The notes under the pieces were generated by a model. It searched no databases. It worked only from the letters and a program-made list of their open reading frames with translations, and had not been told where the DNA came from. A DNA stretch of 9,749 nucleotides, from NCBI GenBank assembly GCA_019243895.1, contig JAFATP010000167.1, positions 1-9,749 of the forward strand. Direction: 5' to 3'. Origin of the DNA: Alphaproteobacteria bacterium. Lineage in GTDB: Bacteria > Pseudomonadota > Alphaproteobacteria > Rickettsiales > SXRF01. Made by a program: the position numbers and the translations under genes. Positions 1 to 6,591 of the stretch are shown here, in pieces. Position 1 is the first letter of the stretch. Every line of letters starts with the position of its first letter.

Positions 1-181
1 ACGGTCCCGCGGCATTCGCAAAGCCGTATCGCTCTTGCACCGGGTAAGGCGACTCGCCGCTGACCTGCCAATATTCCAGGCGATGCGGGGCTTCGGAGCC
101 AAAGCCGGATTTCACTTCGGTGGGGGCAATGATGCGTTGAATGGGCATGCGGAAGGTTTTGTCGGTTAGGCCGTCTATCAT
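1..181 (-). CDS. Possible 5' end of an unidentified protein (partial, runs off the left edge)
   Basis: An open frame of 60 codons starts at an ATG at 181 and stays open to the window edge. It begins MIDGLTDKTFRMPIQRI and later contains HRLEYWQVSGESPYPVQERY. There is no signal peptide or membrane segment in the visible part. A purine-rich AAAGAGG lies almost directly against the ATG, which is poor spacing for a ribosome binding site, so the start is uncertain; Met12 is an in-frame alternative without a visible Shine-Dalgarno. I do not recognise the family. Third-position GC is about two thirds, as in the neighbouring genes, but a plus-strand frame across the same bases is also open for about 165 bases and has similar composition, so the coding strand is not certain. 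If real, the gene is divergent from the EVE-domain gene. Confidence 0.4.
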   Translation of the reverse strand, partial: MIDGLTDKTFRMPIQRIIAPTEVKSGFGSEAPHRLEYWQVSGESPYPVQERYGFANAAGP

Positions 182-307
182 ACCTCTTTCACGGATGCGT
201 ATGAAACGCTAATTATAGACCATGGACGCTCATCGAAAAACCGCCAGGGATGGAAGATGATCCTGGATGCGCTGGCTGTCGCGCTTGAGCAGGAAAGGAA
301 GGATGAA
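182..307. other. Intergenic region between a possible divergent gene pair
   Basis: About 125 bases separate the left-edge frame from the EVE gene. An AT-rich stretch TAATTATAG near 211-219 could be part of a -10 element for the plus-strand gene, but I see no well-spaced -35 partner. A short GCGT/ACGC inverted repeat (4-bp arms, 5-base loop) lies near 197-209 and is too short to call an operator. An in-frame ATG at 257 with AGGGA just upstream would extend the EVE protein by 17 residues. That extension does not resemble the family. Confidence 0.3.
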
Positions 308-739
308 ATGCCGCGAAACTATTGGCTGGTGAAATCCGAGCCTTCCTCATGGTCATGGGAGATGCAGGTGAGGGCCGGGCGCAAGGGCACGCGCTGGGAC
401 GGCGTGCGGAATCACCTTGCCAAGCAGCATCTCCAGGCCATGCGCGCGGGCGACCGCGCTTTTTTCTACCATTCGGGCGAGGGCAAAAGCATCACCGGCA
501 TTGTGGAGGTGATCCGCGAGCATTATCCCGATCCCGGCGCACCCGGAGAGCCGTGGGTGGCGGTGGATGTGAGGGCCGTGGAGCCCTTGCCGGAGCCGGT
601 GCCGCTTTCCGCCGTTAAAGCGGAGCCAAAACTCGCTAAAATGTCGCTGGTAAAATCCGCCCGCCTGTCGGTGCAGCCCGTGACCGAGGCCGAGTGGGAG
701 ATCATCTGCCGGATGGGCGCGGGCTATGGCAGCGGTTAA
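308..739 (+). CDS. EVE-domain protein (PUA-like fold, THYN1 family)
   Basis: The 143-aa product is almost entirely one EVE domain. Hallmarks in order are YWLVKSEPSSWSW at residues 5-17, TRWDGVRNHLAKQHL near 29-43, GDRAFFYHSGEGKSITGIVEV near 49-69, a YPDP motif, and the C-terminal RLSVQPVTEAEW followed by a Cys and a RMG end. EVE domains are PUA/YTH-like modules; characterised members bind modified bases such as 5-methyl- or 5-hydroxymethylcytosine, with the conserved WDGVRN region lining the pocket. The actual ligand here is unknown. I chose the ATG at 308 because family members start within a few residues of YWLVKSEP and because AAGGAAGG sits 5 bases upstream; the longer ATG at 257 is less likely. 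It precedes uup by 79 bases, and no obvious link between the two products is apparent. Confidence 0.93.
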   Translation: MPRNYWLVKSEPSSWSWEMQVRAGRKGTRWDGVRNHLAKQHLQAMRAGDRAFFYHSGEGKSITGIVEVIREHYPDPGAPGEPWVAVDVRAVEPLPEPVPLSAVKAEPKLAKMSLVKSARLSVQPVTEAEWEIICRMGAGYGSG

Positions 740-818
740 TCTGCCGCGCAGCCGTTTATGAGTCACCGGCAGCGCATACGGTTGGACATATTTACAACTT
801 GCGGTTAAGCAAAGCGCC

Positions 819-2663
819 ATGGCCGAGCGCGTATTGATAAGCCTGGAAGACATCACTCTCACCTTCGGCGGCAAGCCGCTGTTGGAGGGGTTGCGGATGC
901 ATATCAATGAGGGCGACAAGATCTGCCTGGTGGGAAAAAACGGGGCCGGCAAAACCACGCTGATGCGCCTGATCACGGGCGAGCTGGAGCCGGACGGCGG
1001 CACGCGCTTCACCCTGCCGGGGCTGACCATCGGCTATCTGGCGCAAACGGTGGCGCACGCGCCGGGTGACAGCGTGCATCGATTCGTGATGTCCGGGCTT
1101 ATGCCCGCCGACCGCACGGAAGACAAGCATCACCTGGCCGATATCGTCATCGCCCCGCTCGGCCTGGAACCCGCTGCTGTGATGGGTACGCTCTCCGGCG
1201 GCCAGTTGCGCCGCGCTGCGCTGGCCCGCGCGCTGATCGCCGACCCGGACATTCTGCTGCTGGACGAGCCGACCAATCACCTCGACCTTGCCGCCATCGA
1301 ATGGCTGGAGCAATACCTGGCTTCCTGGCGCGGCGCATTGGTGTGCGTGAGCCACGACCGCGCGTTTCTCGCCGCCATCTCGCGCAAGGTGTTCTGGATC
1401 GACCGCGGCGTCATCCGCGTCTGCCCCACCTCCTATGCCGGGTTTGAAGATTGGGCGGAGCAAATGATCGAGCAGGAGGCGCGCGAGCTGCGCAATATGC
1501 AGAAAAAGCTGGCGGCGGAGGTGGACTGGACGCAGGGCGGCGTCACCGGGCGGCGCAAGCGCAACCAGCGGCGCTTAAACGAGCTGCATCGTCTGCGCGA
1601 GAAACTGAAGGCCAATAAGGCCGCTTATGACCAGCGTATGCGCGCCATCGACGTGGATTCGCTGCCTCCGGCGCAGGCCTCCAAGATCATCGTTGAATTC
1701 AAGCACGTGAGTAAATCCTTCAGGCGGGAAGGGGGCGAGATCCCCATCCTGAAGGATTTCAATCTGCGCATCGTGCGCGGCGACCGCATCGGCATCCTGG
1801 GAAAGAACGGCTCCGGTAAATCCACCTTCATCAAGCTGCTGGTGGGCGAGATCGAGCCGGACGAAGGCCGCATCTTTCGCGGCAAAACCGTCGACATTGC
1901 CTATTTCGACCAAACCCGCTCCCAGCTGGATCCGCGAAAGACGCTATGGACCACGCTCTGCCCGCATGGCGGCGATTACGTGTTCCTGGGCAGCGGCAAA
2001 GACCGCCCGCGCCACGTGTGCGGTTATCTGAAGGATTTCCTGTTCGATCCCCGCATGGCGCGCGACCGCGTGAGCACGCTCTCCGGCGGCCAGCAGAACC
2101 GGCTGATGCTGGCGAAGCTTCTGGCGCATCCCGGCAACGTGCTGATCCTGGACGAGCCGACCAATGACCTGGACATGGACACGCTGGACATGCTGCAGGA
2201 GATGCTCGCCGAATATCAGGGCACGTTGCTGGTGGTGAGCCATGACCGCGATTTCCTCGACCGCACCGTGACGGAGGTGCTGGCGTTCGAGGGCGACGGC
2301 GAGGTGGCGGGTTATATGGGTGGCTACAGCGATTACGCGGCGCAAAAGAAGGCGCGCGCGGCAACGGGCAAAGGGGTGGAGAAAAAGGCGGTAAAAGCGG
2401 GGAAAGCGCCGCCAACGCCGCCACCGAAGCCGCCCAAACTTTCCGGCAAACAAAAGCACGAGCTGGAGAAACTGCCCGGCAAAATCGCCGCGCTGGAGAA
2501 GGAGCTGGAAGGTTTGCGCGAAACGCTGATGGACGCCGATCTTTACACCGCCAACCCGGAGGCCTTCACCAATGCCACCCGCCGTTACGGGCAGGCGCAG
2601 CAGGAGCTGGAAGCGGCGGAGGCGCGATGGCTGGAACTGGAGGAGCGGCGGGAAGAAGGGTGA
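819..2663 (+). CDS. uup: ABC-F ATPase Uup
   Basis: The 614-aa protein has two ABC ATPase domains and no membrane segments, as expected for the ABC-F class of soluble, ribosome- or DNA-associated ATPases. Domain 1 has Walker A GKNGAGKT at 39-46, signature LSGGQ at 125-129, Walker B LLLDEPTNHLD from 146, and switch SHD at 178-180. A charged helical linker (about 205-275, with GGVTGRRKRNQRR) follows. Domain 2 has Walker A GKNGSGKS at 328-335, LSGGQ at 421-425, ILDEPTNDLD from 443, and SHD at 474-476. A Lys/Ala/Pro-rich tether (510-540) leads to a coiled-coil C-terminal domain (541-612), which is characteristic of Uup rather than EttA. E. coli Uup is of similar length (635 aa); mutants show raised precise transposon excision, and the protein is linked to branched DNA and ribosome function. 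No clear Shine-Dalgarno precedes the ATG. Both ATPase sites look intact. Confidence 0.93.
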   Translation: MAERVLISLEDITLTFGGKPLLEGLRMHINEGDKICLVGKNGAGKTTLMRLITGELEPDGGTRFTLPGLTIGYLAQTVAHAPGDSVHRFVMSGLMPADRTEDKHHLADIVIAPLGLEPAAVMGTLSGGQLRRAALARALIADPDILLLDEPTNHLDLAAIEWLEQYLASWRGALVCVSHDRAFLAAISRKVFWIDRGVIRVCPTSYAGFEDWAEQMIEQEARELRNMQKKLAAEVDWTQGGVTGRRKRNQRRLNELHRLREKLKANKAAYDQRMRAIDVDSLPPAQASKIIVEFKHVSKSFRREGGEIPILKDFNLRIVRGDRIGILGKNGSGKSTFIKLLVGEIEPDEGRIFRGKTVDIAYFDQTRSQLDPRKTLWTTLCPHGGDYVFLGSGKDRPRHVCGYLKDFLFDPRMARDRVSTLSGGQQNRLMLAKLLAHPGNVLILDEPTNDLDMDTLDMLQEMLAEYQGTLLVVSHDRDFLDRTVTEVLAFEGDGEVAGYMGGYSDYAAQKKARAATGKGVEKKAVKAGKAPPTPPPKPPKLSGKQKHELEKLPGKIAALEKELEGLRETLMDADLYTANPEAFTNATRRYGQAQQELEAAEARWLELEERREEG

Positions 2664-2679
2664 GTTTAAGAACAAACGA

Positions 2680-3327
2680 TTACGCCGTGCCGCCGCCTTC
2701 CGCTTTTATTTTGCCTTCGATGGCGCTGATCAACCCGTCCATTCCCTTCTGCTGAAGCACGGAGGCGAATTCCGAGCGCTGGGTGGTGATGAGGCTGACG
2801 CTCTCGATGATGATGTCGATGATCTTGAACTGACCGCCGACGGCGTGCACACGGTATCCTGCCTCCGTTTCCTGCTGCTGCGCGCGGGGAGACTTGATCT
2901 GCATGCTGACCGTGTATTGGCCGTCGCCTTCGCTTCTGACGCCGGTGATGTTATAGTTGCTGCCGGTGTAATCGGCGAAATTGGCAGTGTAACGCGTTAG
3001 CAGGTATTGCCGGTACACCTGCATGTAACGCTGCCGCTGCTCTTCCGTTGCCTGGCCCCAGCCTTTGCCGAGCACGAATTTCGCCATCCAGTCGATATCG
3101 ACACTCCCGGCGAATAACTGCTGTAGCTGCTGCTTCTTTTGCGCCTCGCCGCCGCCGCTGTTGATAACCTGCAGCACCTGTTTGCCCACCGCGTCCACGA
3201 ACTGGCGAGCGTCGTCTTCGCCGGCCGCTAAGGCTCGCTCCGCCCCGGCCAGTATGACCAGCGGAAGAAACATCGCCATGAACACTGCCCGCAGCATTAT
3301 AGAGTTCCTTATACGGTTCTTTATCAC
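2680..3327 (-). CDS. mlaC: MlaC/Ttg2D-family phospholipid-binding periplasmic protein
   Basis: The 215-aa product has a Sec signal peptide: a basic start (KNRIRN, Arg13), a hydrophobic core near 14-29 and a probable cut after Ala-Leu-Ala (residue 34). The mature part matches the MlaC (toluene tolerance Ttg2D) family: an N-terminal helical region with FVDAVGKQVLQVI, then VDIDWMAKFVLGKGW, EEQRQRYMQVYRQYLLTRY, a beta section with GQYTVSMQI, and FKIIDIIIESVSLI near the end. MlaC carries phospholipid between the outer-membrane MlaA complex and the inner-membrane MlaFEDB ABC transporter. None of those partners is in this window, so the gene is an orphan here. Two starts are plausible: GTG at 3327 with AAGGAG 7 bases upstream, and ATG at 3297 (Met11) with AAGGAA 7 bases upstream. 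Both leave a usable signal peptide. It converges on uup with 16 bases between stops. Confidence 0.88.
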   Translation of the reverse strand: MIKNRIRNSIMLRAVFMAMFLPLVILAGAERALAAGEDDARQFVDAVGKQVLQVINSGGGEAQKKQQLQQLFAGSVDIDWMAKFVLGKGWGQATEEQRQRYMQVYRQYLLTRYTANFADYTGSNYNITGVRSEGDGQYTVSMQIKSPRAQQQETEAGYRVHAVGGQFKIIDIIIESVSLITTQRSEFASVLQQKGMDGLISAIEGKIKAEGGGTA

Positions 3328-3384
3328 CAGAAGACTCCTTCTTTAAGGATGTCGTGAGAAGATTCGCCTTCCCGCAATAAATAA

Positions 3385-3398
3385 GCGATATAAATCGC
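3385..3398. repeat. Short inverted repeat GCGAT-ATAA-ATCGC
   Basis: Perfect 5-bp arms flank a 4-base AT spacer, about 58 bases upstream of the mlaC GTG start. Size and position suit a regulator half-site pair for mlaC transcription. Repeats this short arise by chance often enough that confidence is low. Confidence 0.3.
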
Positions 3399-3407
3399 CG
3401 ATAATTA

Positions 3408-3419
3408 CCAAGTGCTTGG
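3408..3419. repeat. Short inverted repeat CCAAG-TG-CTTGG
   Basis: Perfect 5-bp arms around a 2-base centre give a compact 12-bp dyad. On the plus strand it is followed by ATTTTT, so it could be read as a minimal terminator, but the loop would be too tight and no plus-strand gene ends nearby. A protein-binding dyad is the better guess. Confidence 0.3.
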
Positions 3420-3476
3420 ATTTTTCCATTTAATAAACGCGCTCCGGCTTTCCACCCTGCAATTTACGGAATAGTA

Positions 3477-3500
3477 TTGTTAATTCAGTGACTTTAACAA
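3477..3500. promoter_or_regulatory. Inverted repeat TTGTTAA-N10-TTAACAA, candidate operator
   Basis: Two perfect 7-bp arms (3477-3483 and 3494-3500) are separated by 10 bases, so arm centres lie 17 bases apart. It sits 71 bases upstream of the fusion gene start, where an operator or activator site is expected. The right arm overlaps a possible Pho-box-like direct repeat. No regulator gene is adjacent, so the binding protein is unknown. Confidence 0.4.
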
Positions 3501-3509
3501 AACTGTAAC
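3492..3509 (+). promoter_or_regulatory. Pho-box-like direct repeat (weak candidate)
   Basis: The 18 bases read CTTTAAC-AAAA-CTGTAAC: two 7-mers repeated at an 11-base pitch around a 4-base A tract. The layout is that of a PhoB binding site (consensus CTGTCAT-AWAW-CTGTCAY), and by eye 14 of 18 positions agree. The changes fall partly in conserved TGTCA positions, and no good -10 lies about 10 bases downstream, so this stays speculative. A third copy of the core (TGTAACAT at 3530-3537) is out of register with an 11-base repeat. Confidence 0.25.
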
Positions 3510-3571
3510 ATCCGGGCGAGGCGAATTCATGTAACATTGAAGCGTACCAAAAGGCATCAGCAGAGCTTAAG

Positions 3572-5887
3572 ATGACGAGTAACGGCCAGAAGATTGCAGT
3601 CAAGGAGAAGGCGGCAGCATCCGCAGATCAGACCACGCGTATATTAACGGCGGATCTGTTAATCGCGGACGAGCTGATAGCCCTTCCTGCCGGCGCCGAG
3701 CTGGCGCGGGCGGCTCCCGGCATGCGCGACCGATACGCGCGGCTGGACGGCGTGCTTCATAAAATCCTCAGTAAAAAGGGCGCGGCGACCGGCGATAAGA
3801 TCTCAATCGACGCCGAGGACTTCAAGGAGCTGGCGCTGGCGGCGGCGGGGCTGCCGTCCAAGCGGGAAGCCGGCGGCTCGACGGCGGATATCCTGACCAC
3901 GGTGAAGCACCTGCTCGGCGACGGGGCGGAAATCGATTTTCTCGGCGTCGTCGGCGCGGATGACGTGCATGACGCTCTGATCACCGAAGACCTGCGCCGC
4001 AGCGGCATCCGCCTCGATCCCGGCCCCTTTCAGGGCGCCCGGTCCGCCCGTTCCTTCATTTTCACCTATGCGGACGGCAAGCGCACCTGCGTGACTTACC
4101 CCGGCAATGCCGCTGAAAAGCTGAACGCGGAAATGGTAACGGATGAGCGCGTGGCGCGCAGCGACGCCGTTTTTCTTCCCATTTCGCTCTGGTCCAAATT
4201 CGATGACACCCTGCCGGAAGCGCTGCTGCGGAGTGGTTTTCGGCAGGATAAGCAGATCATCGTTTCCATGCCGAAGCAAGCGCGTTTCTATGAAGGGGAA
4301 CCGGGGGATATCCATAAACGCCTGATTCCCAGCGCCGACGTGATTGTCGCCGACGAGGCGGAACTGGCGCGCTGGTATGAAACGGGCGGCGACGGCGAGC
4401 GCGCCATCCGGCATCTCCAGGCGGAGATGGCGCGGCGCGACGGGCTGCGCGCGGCTGCCGGCAAACCGCCGCGCCGCAATCCCGCCGTGGCGCTGGTCAA
4501 GCATGCAAACGACAGCGCCACGCTGCTGGTGGCGGCTTCACCGGACGGCGCGCCGGCGGCGCGCTATGAAATGCCGGTTCCTCCCGCCATCTCGGGAAAA
4601 AAGCATACGCTGGGCGTGGACGATGCGATGTATGCCGGCTTCATCGCGGCGCTGAGCCGTGATGTGCCGCCGCGCAAGGCCGCCGAGTTCGCCATGGACG
4701 TGGCGCAGACGAAATTCCTCTATGACAGCGTTCGCATCCCCAGCCCTGTCGGCGCCGATACCACCACGCGCAAGCGATGGAATGATCTGCGCTCCGGGCT
4801 GGACGATGCGCTGGCGGAGCTGGAGAGTGCCATCGGCTATGCCAAAACCGGCGTCGACAACCCGGTGGACAGCACGCTGCCGCGCACCCGGGGGCAGAAA
4901 GCGTTCGACTTCATCCTGTATCCGCTCCTCGCCAATATCGGCGTTTTCGCGCTTTCCACCTTCGTTACCTATCACAGCAATTTCAATCAGAACAAGGCGA
5001 ATCCTTTCGTCAAGCGCAGCTCATGGTTCAAGGATCAATTGACCAAGGTGCCCGTGCTGGCGGAGAACCCGAAGATGGCCAGGAATTTGAATATGATCGT
5101 CTGGTCGTTCCTGGACGGCAGCCTGATGGCCCCGGTGGTGGCGGCGTTTGAGTCGAAGCGCCAGCCCATCAGCCGCTGGATCGATGAAAAGCTCGATAGC
5201 GTGCCGGAGGATGCATCCGTCTATGATAAAGAGGTTCAGCGTAGCTGGCAGGACGTGATCAAGGCCCGCGCCGCCACGTTCGCCCTGGTCATGGCCACTT
5301 ACTTCACGTTTAATGCCAAGACCTTTCCGCATAGCGCGCAGAAAGGCATCCTTGCCGAAGTTTCCCCCGGAAGCGGGGTGTTCGAGCGCGAGACGGTGGA
5401 GTCCATCAACGGCTTCGTGTTCGACATTCCCGGCAAGAAAATCGGCGGGTGGCTTACGCGTATTCCCTCCGTTCGCAACTGGGCGCAGAAACTGTCGGAT
5501 AACCAGCTTAAGAACATGGCGGAGCGCACGGGTACGGCGGCACGGAAGGCCACGCCGATGGACGCCCGCTATCAAATCGAAGGGCTGGTTAATACCGGGC
5601 TTTTCGAGATCGTTTACACCTCGCTATGCACGGCGGGGCTTTTCTTTATCGGCAAGGCATTCGCCGCGCGCAGAAAGAATGCGGAAGCGTCGGCGGATGA
5701 TTCCACCCATCATTCCACCAATGACAAGCATCCCGGCGCGGTGATATATCCCGGCGCGGAGGAACAACCTGGCGAGCAATCCTTTTGGGCAGAGAAAGCG
5801 CCCGCGAGATTACGCCTTGAGAAAAGCGGGGACCATCAGCAGGCGCTGGCGAAAAGCCGGGTGGAGGCGCCGCAGGTGGGCGTCTGA
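3572..5887 (+). CDS. PfkB-like kinase domain fused to an unrecognised multi-pass membrane domain
   Basis: The 771-aa protein appears to join two parts. Residues about 24-395 follow a PfkB/ribokinase (adenosine-kinase-like) fold: first strand ILTADLLIADELIAL, GGSTAD at 101-106 where the family has GGSxAN, FLGVVGADD at 123-131, DGKRTCVTYPGNA at 168-180, VADEAEL at 259-265 resembling the family's NxxE region, and HTLGVDDAMYAGF at 345-357 in place of DTTGAGDAFxxGF. The probable catalytic Asp351 is present, but the anion-hole GAG is GVD, and the usual TxGxxG before it is replaced by VKHANDS. From 440 on I recognise no family; hydrophobic stretches at about 445-467, 506-524, 566-581 and 675-698 are probable membrane segments, with a 100-residue hydrophilic part between the third and fourth, and a hydrophilic His/Asp/Glu-rich tail (700-771). 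PfkB enzymes are normally soluble and about 300-400 aa. The start is the first ATG after the control region; the ribosome binding site is weak. It may be a membrane-tethered kinase or a sensor that binds without catalysis. Confidence 0.8.
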   Translation: MTSNGQKIAVKEKAAASADQTTRILTADLLIADELIALPAGAELARAAPGMRDRYARLDGVLHKILSKKGAATGDKISIDAEDFKELALAAAGLPSKREAGGSTADILTTVKHLLGDGAEIDFLGVVGADDVHDALITEDLRRSGIRLDPGPFQGARSARSFIFTYADGKRTCVTYPGNAAEKLNAEMVTDERVARSDAVFLPISLWSKFDDTLPEALLRSGFRQDKQIIVSMPKQARFYEGEPGDIHKRLIPSADVIVADEAELARWYETGGDGERAIRHLQAEMARRDGLRAAAGKPPRRNPAVALVKHANDSATLLVAASPDGAPAARYEMPVPPAISGKKHTLGVDDAMYAGFIAALSRDVPPRKAAEFAMDVAQTKFLYDSVRIPSPVGADTTTRKRWNDLRSGLDDALAELESAIGYAKTGVDNPVDSTLPRTRGQKAFDFILYPLLANIGVFALSTFVTYHSNFNQNKANPFVKRSSWFKDQLTKVPVLAENPKMARNLNMIVWSFLDGSLMAPVVAAFESKRQPISRWIDEKLDSVPEDASVYDKEVQRSWQDVIKARAATFALVMATYFTFNAKTFPHSAQKGILAEVSPGSGVFERETVESINGFVFDIPGKKIGGWLTRIPSVRNWAQKLSDNQLKNMAERTGTAARKATPMDARYQIEGLVNTGLFEIVYTSLCTAGLFFIGKAFAARRKNAEASADDSTHHSTNDKHPGAVIYPGAEEQPGEQSFWAEKAPARLRLEKSGDHQQALAKSRVEAPQVGV

Positions 5888-5896
5888 AGCGCGGGC

Positions 5897-6565
5897 TTAC
5901 GCCGCTTTGCGGTACCACTGAGTAATCTGCTCGCCGATGGCATTCGCCAGGCCCTGGCTTTTGAGCTCGGTGATTTTCCATTTATCCCCGGCGCGGCGCA
6001 TCATGCCGATATGCTTGCTGTTCAGGGTGATGTCCAGATCGAAGCACGCGCCGTTCTCGCAGGCGGCGGGCACGGGCACGGCGGTGCCTTCATACAGCTT
6101 GTTCTTATATTCCACTTTCAGCGGAATCGGCGTGAGCTGCTCGGGGTCGGCTTCCAGTTCGGCGATCAGGCTTTGCAGGATTTCGATCAGGTGCTTCTTC
6201 TGCGCATTGCCGGCGGCGTTCCAGCTGTCTTTACCCGCGCGCTTATGGGCCAGCTTGTATTTAATCCCCACCATTTGCGTCATGTAATCATTGGCATTGA
6301 GCTTCTCGACATATTGATGCGCGAGAATGAACCAATGATAGCCGGTGCCGACCGGCACGCCGCTGCCTTCCGGCGCTTTACCGGCGCGGCGCTTGGTGGT
6401 AGAATAAGCGAGCTCCCATTTTTCAGGGGTGATTTTCTTTTCCTTCCAGTCGCCCTTGTCGTAATACCAGTGATGCGTGCGGCCGACCTTCATGCCGGTA
6501 TAGCGCTCGCCTTTAAAGGTTTTCGCTTTGTCATAGCTGGCGGCAATTTCATTGGATTTGGTCAT
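5897..6565 (-). CDS. Uncharacterised 222-aa soluble protein, last gene of the operon
   Basis: I do not recognise this family. The protein has no signal peptide and no membrane segment. Its N-terminal half is Lys-rich and aromatic (HHWYYDKGDWKEKK at 31-44, PEKWELAYSTTKRR at 47-60, TGYHWFILAHQYVEKL at 74-89), followed by a helical stretch with KKHLIEILQSLIAELEADP at 123-141. The C-terminal third looks beta-rich (LKVEYKNKLYEG, FDLDITL, KHIGMMRRAGDKWKI), with two close cysteines in ACENGACF (169 and 174) as its only Cys residues. Seven Trp are spread along the chain. Start at ATG 6565 is well supported by AGGAGG about 7 bases upstream. It lies 26 bases after the pyruvate oxidase gene on the same strand, so it is probably co-transcribed. 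Its stop converges on that of the fusion gene with 9 bases between. Confidence 0.82.
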   Translation of the reverse strand: MTKSNEIAASYDKAKTFKGERYTGMKVGRTHHWYYDKGDWKEKKITPEKWELAYSTTKRRAGKAPEGSGVPVGTGYHWFILAHQYVEKLNANDYMTQMVGIKYKLAHKRAGKDSWNAAGNAQKKHLIEILQSLIAELEADPEQLTPIPLKVEYKNKLYEGTAVPVPAACENGACFDLDITLNSKHIGMMRRAGDKWKITELKSQGLANAIGEQITQWYRKAA

Positions 6566-6566
6566 A

Positions 6567-6582
6567 AGACAGCCTCCTGTCT
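6567..6582 (-). promoter_or_regulatory. Hairpin AGACAG-GAGG-CTGTCT holding the Shine-Dalgarno of the 222-aa protein gene
   Basis: On the minus strand a perfect 6-bp stem encloses the tetraloop GAGG, and the Shine-Dalgarno AGGAGG spans the last stem bases and the loop. The stem ends one base before the ATG. Such a structure could lower or gate initiation on this gene relative to the upstream pyruvate oxidase gene. Sequence symmetry is certain; a regulatory effect is inferred. Confidence 0.45.
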
Positions 6583-6591
6583 CCCATTGCT

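Larger units (their letters stand above)
3328..3571. promoter_or_regulatory. Divergent, AT-rich control region between mlaC and the kinase-membrane fusion gene
   Basis: These 244 bases are clearly more AT-rich than the flanking genes and must hold the 5' control signals of both divergent genes. Visible elements are the mlaC ribosome binding site (CTCCTT on the plus strand at 3335-3340), two short inverted repeats nearer mlaC (3385-3398 and 3408-3419), a 7-bp-arm inverted repeat (3477-3500), and two copies of TGTAACAT (3504-3511, 3530-3537) nearer the fusion gene. I could not assign -35/-10 boxes with confidence. The fusion gene itself lacks a strong Shine-Dalgarno. Confidence 0.55.

Noticed and set aside
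257..307. N-terminal 17-residue extension of the EVE protein from the ATG at 257
   Set aside because: It does not resemble the family, whose members start near YWLVKSEP, and the ATG at 308 has a better ribosome binding site.
728..772. GGCAG/CTGCC and CTGCCG/CGGCAG inverted repeats after the EVE stop, as a terminator
   Set aside because: Stems are 5-6 bp, loops of 8 and 20 bases, and no T run follows; they are probably chance in GC-rich sequence.
353..1030. Long minus-strand open frame across the EVE gene and the start of uup
   Set aside because: Shadow of two well-supported plus-strand genes in GC-rich DNA; its translation has no recognisable domain.
1944..2675. Minus-strand 243-codon frame opposite the uup 3' half
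   Set aside because: Antisense shadow of a conserved ABC-F gene; low-complexity Arg/His/Leu composition.
2664..2679. Terminator between convergent uup and mlaC
   Set aside because: Only 16 bases separate the stops and no hairpin with a T tract is visible there.
3803..4504. Minus-strand 233-codon frame opposite the kinase domain
   Set aside because: Antisense shadow; the plus-strand frame has recognisable PfkB motifs and runs uninterrupted for 771 codons.
5887..5907. Imperfect hairpin between the convergent stops of the fusion gene and the 222-aa protein gene, as a shared terminator
   Set aside because: The stem is 4 bp plus 3 bp with a 3-base bulge and no T tract on either strand, so it is not a convincing intrinsic terminator.
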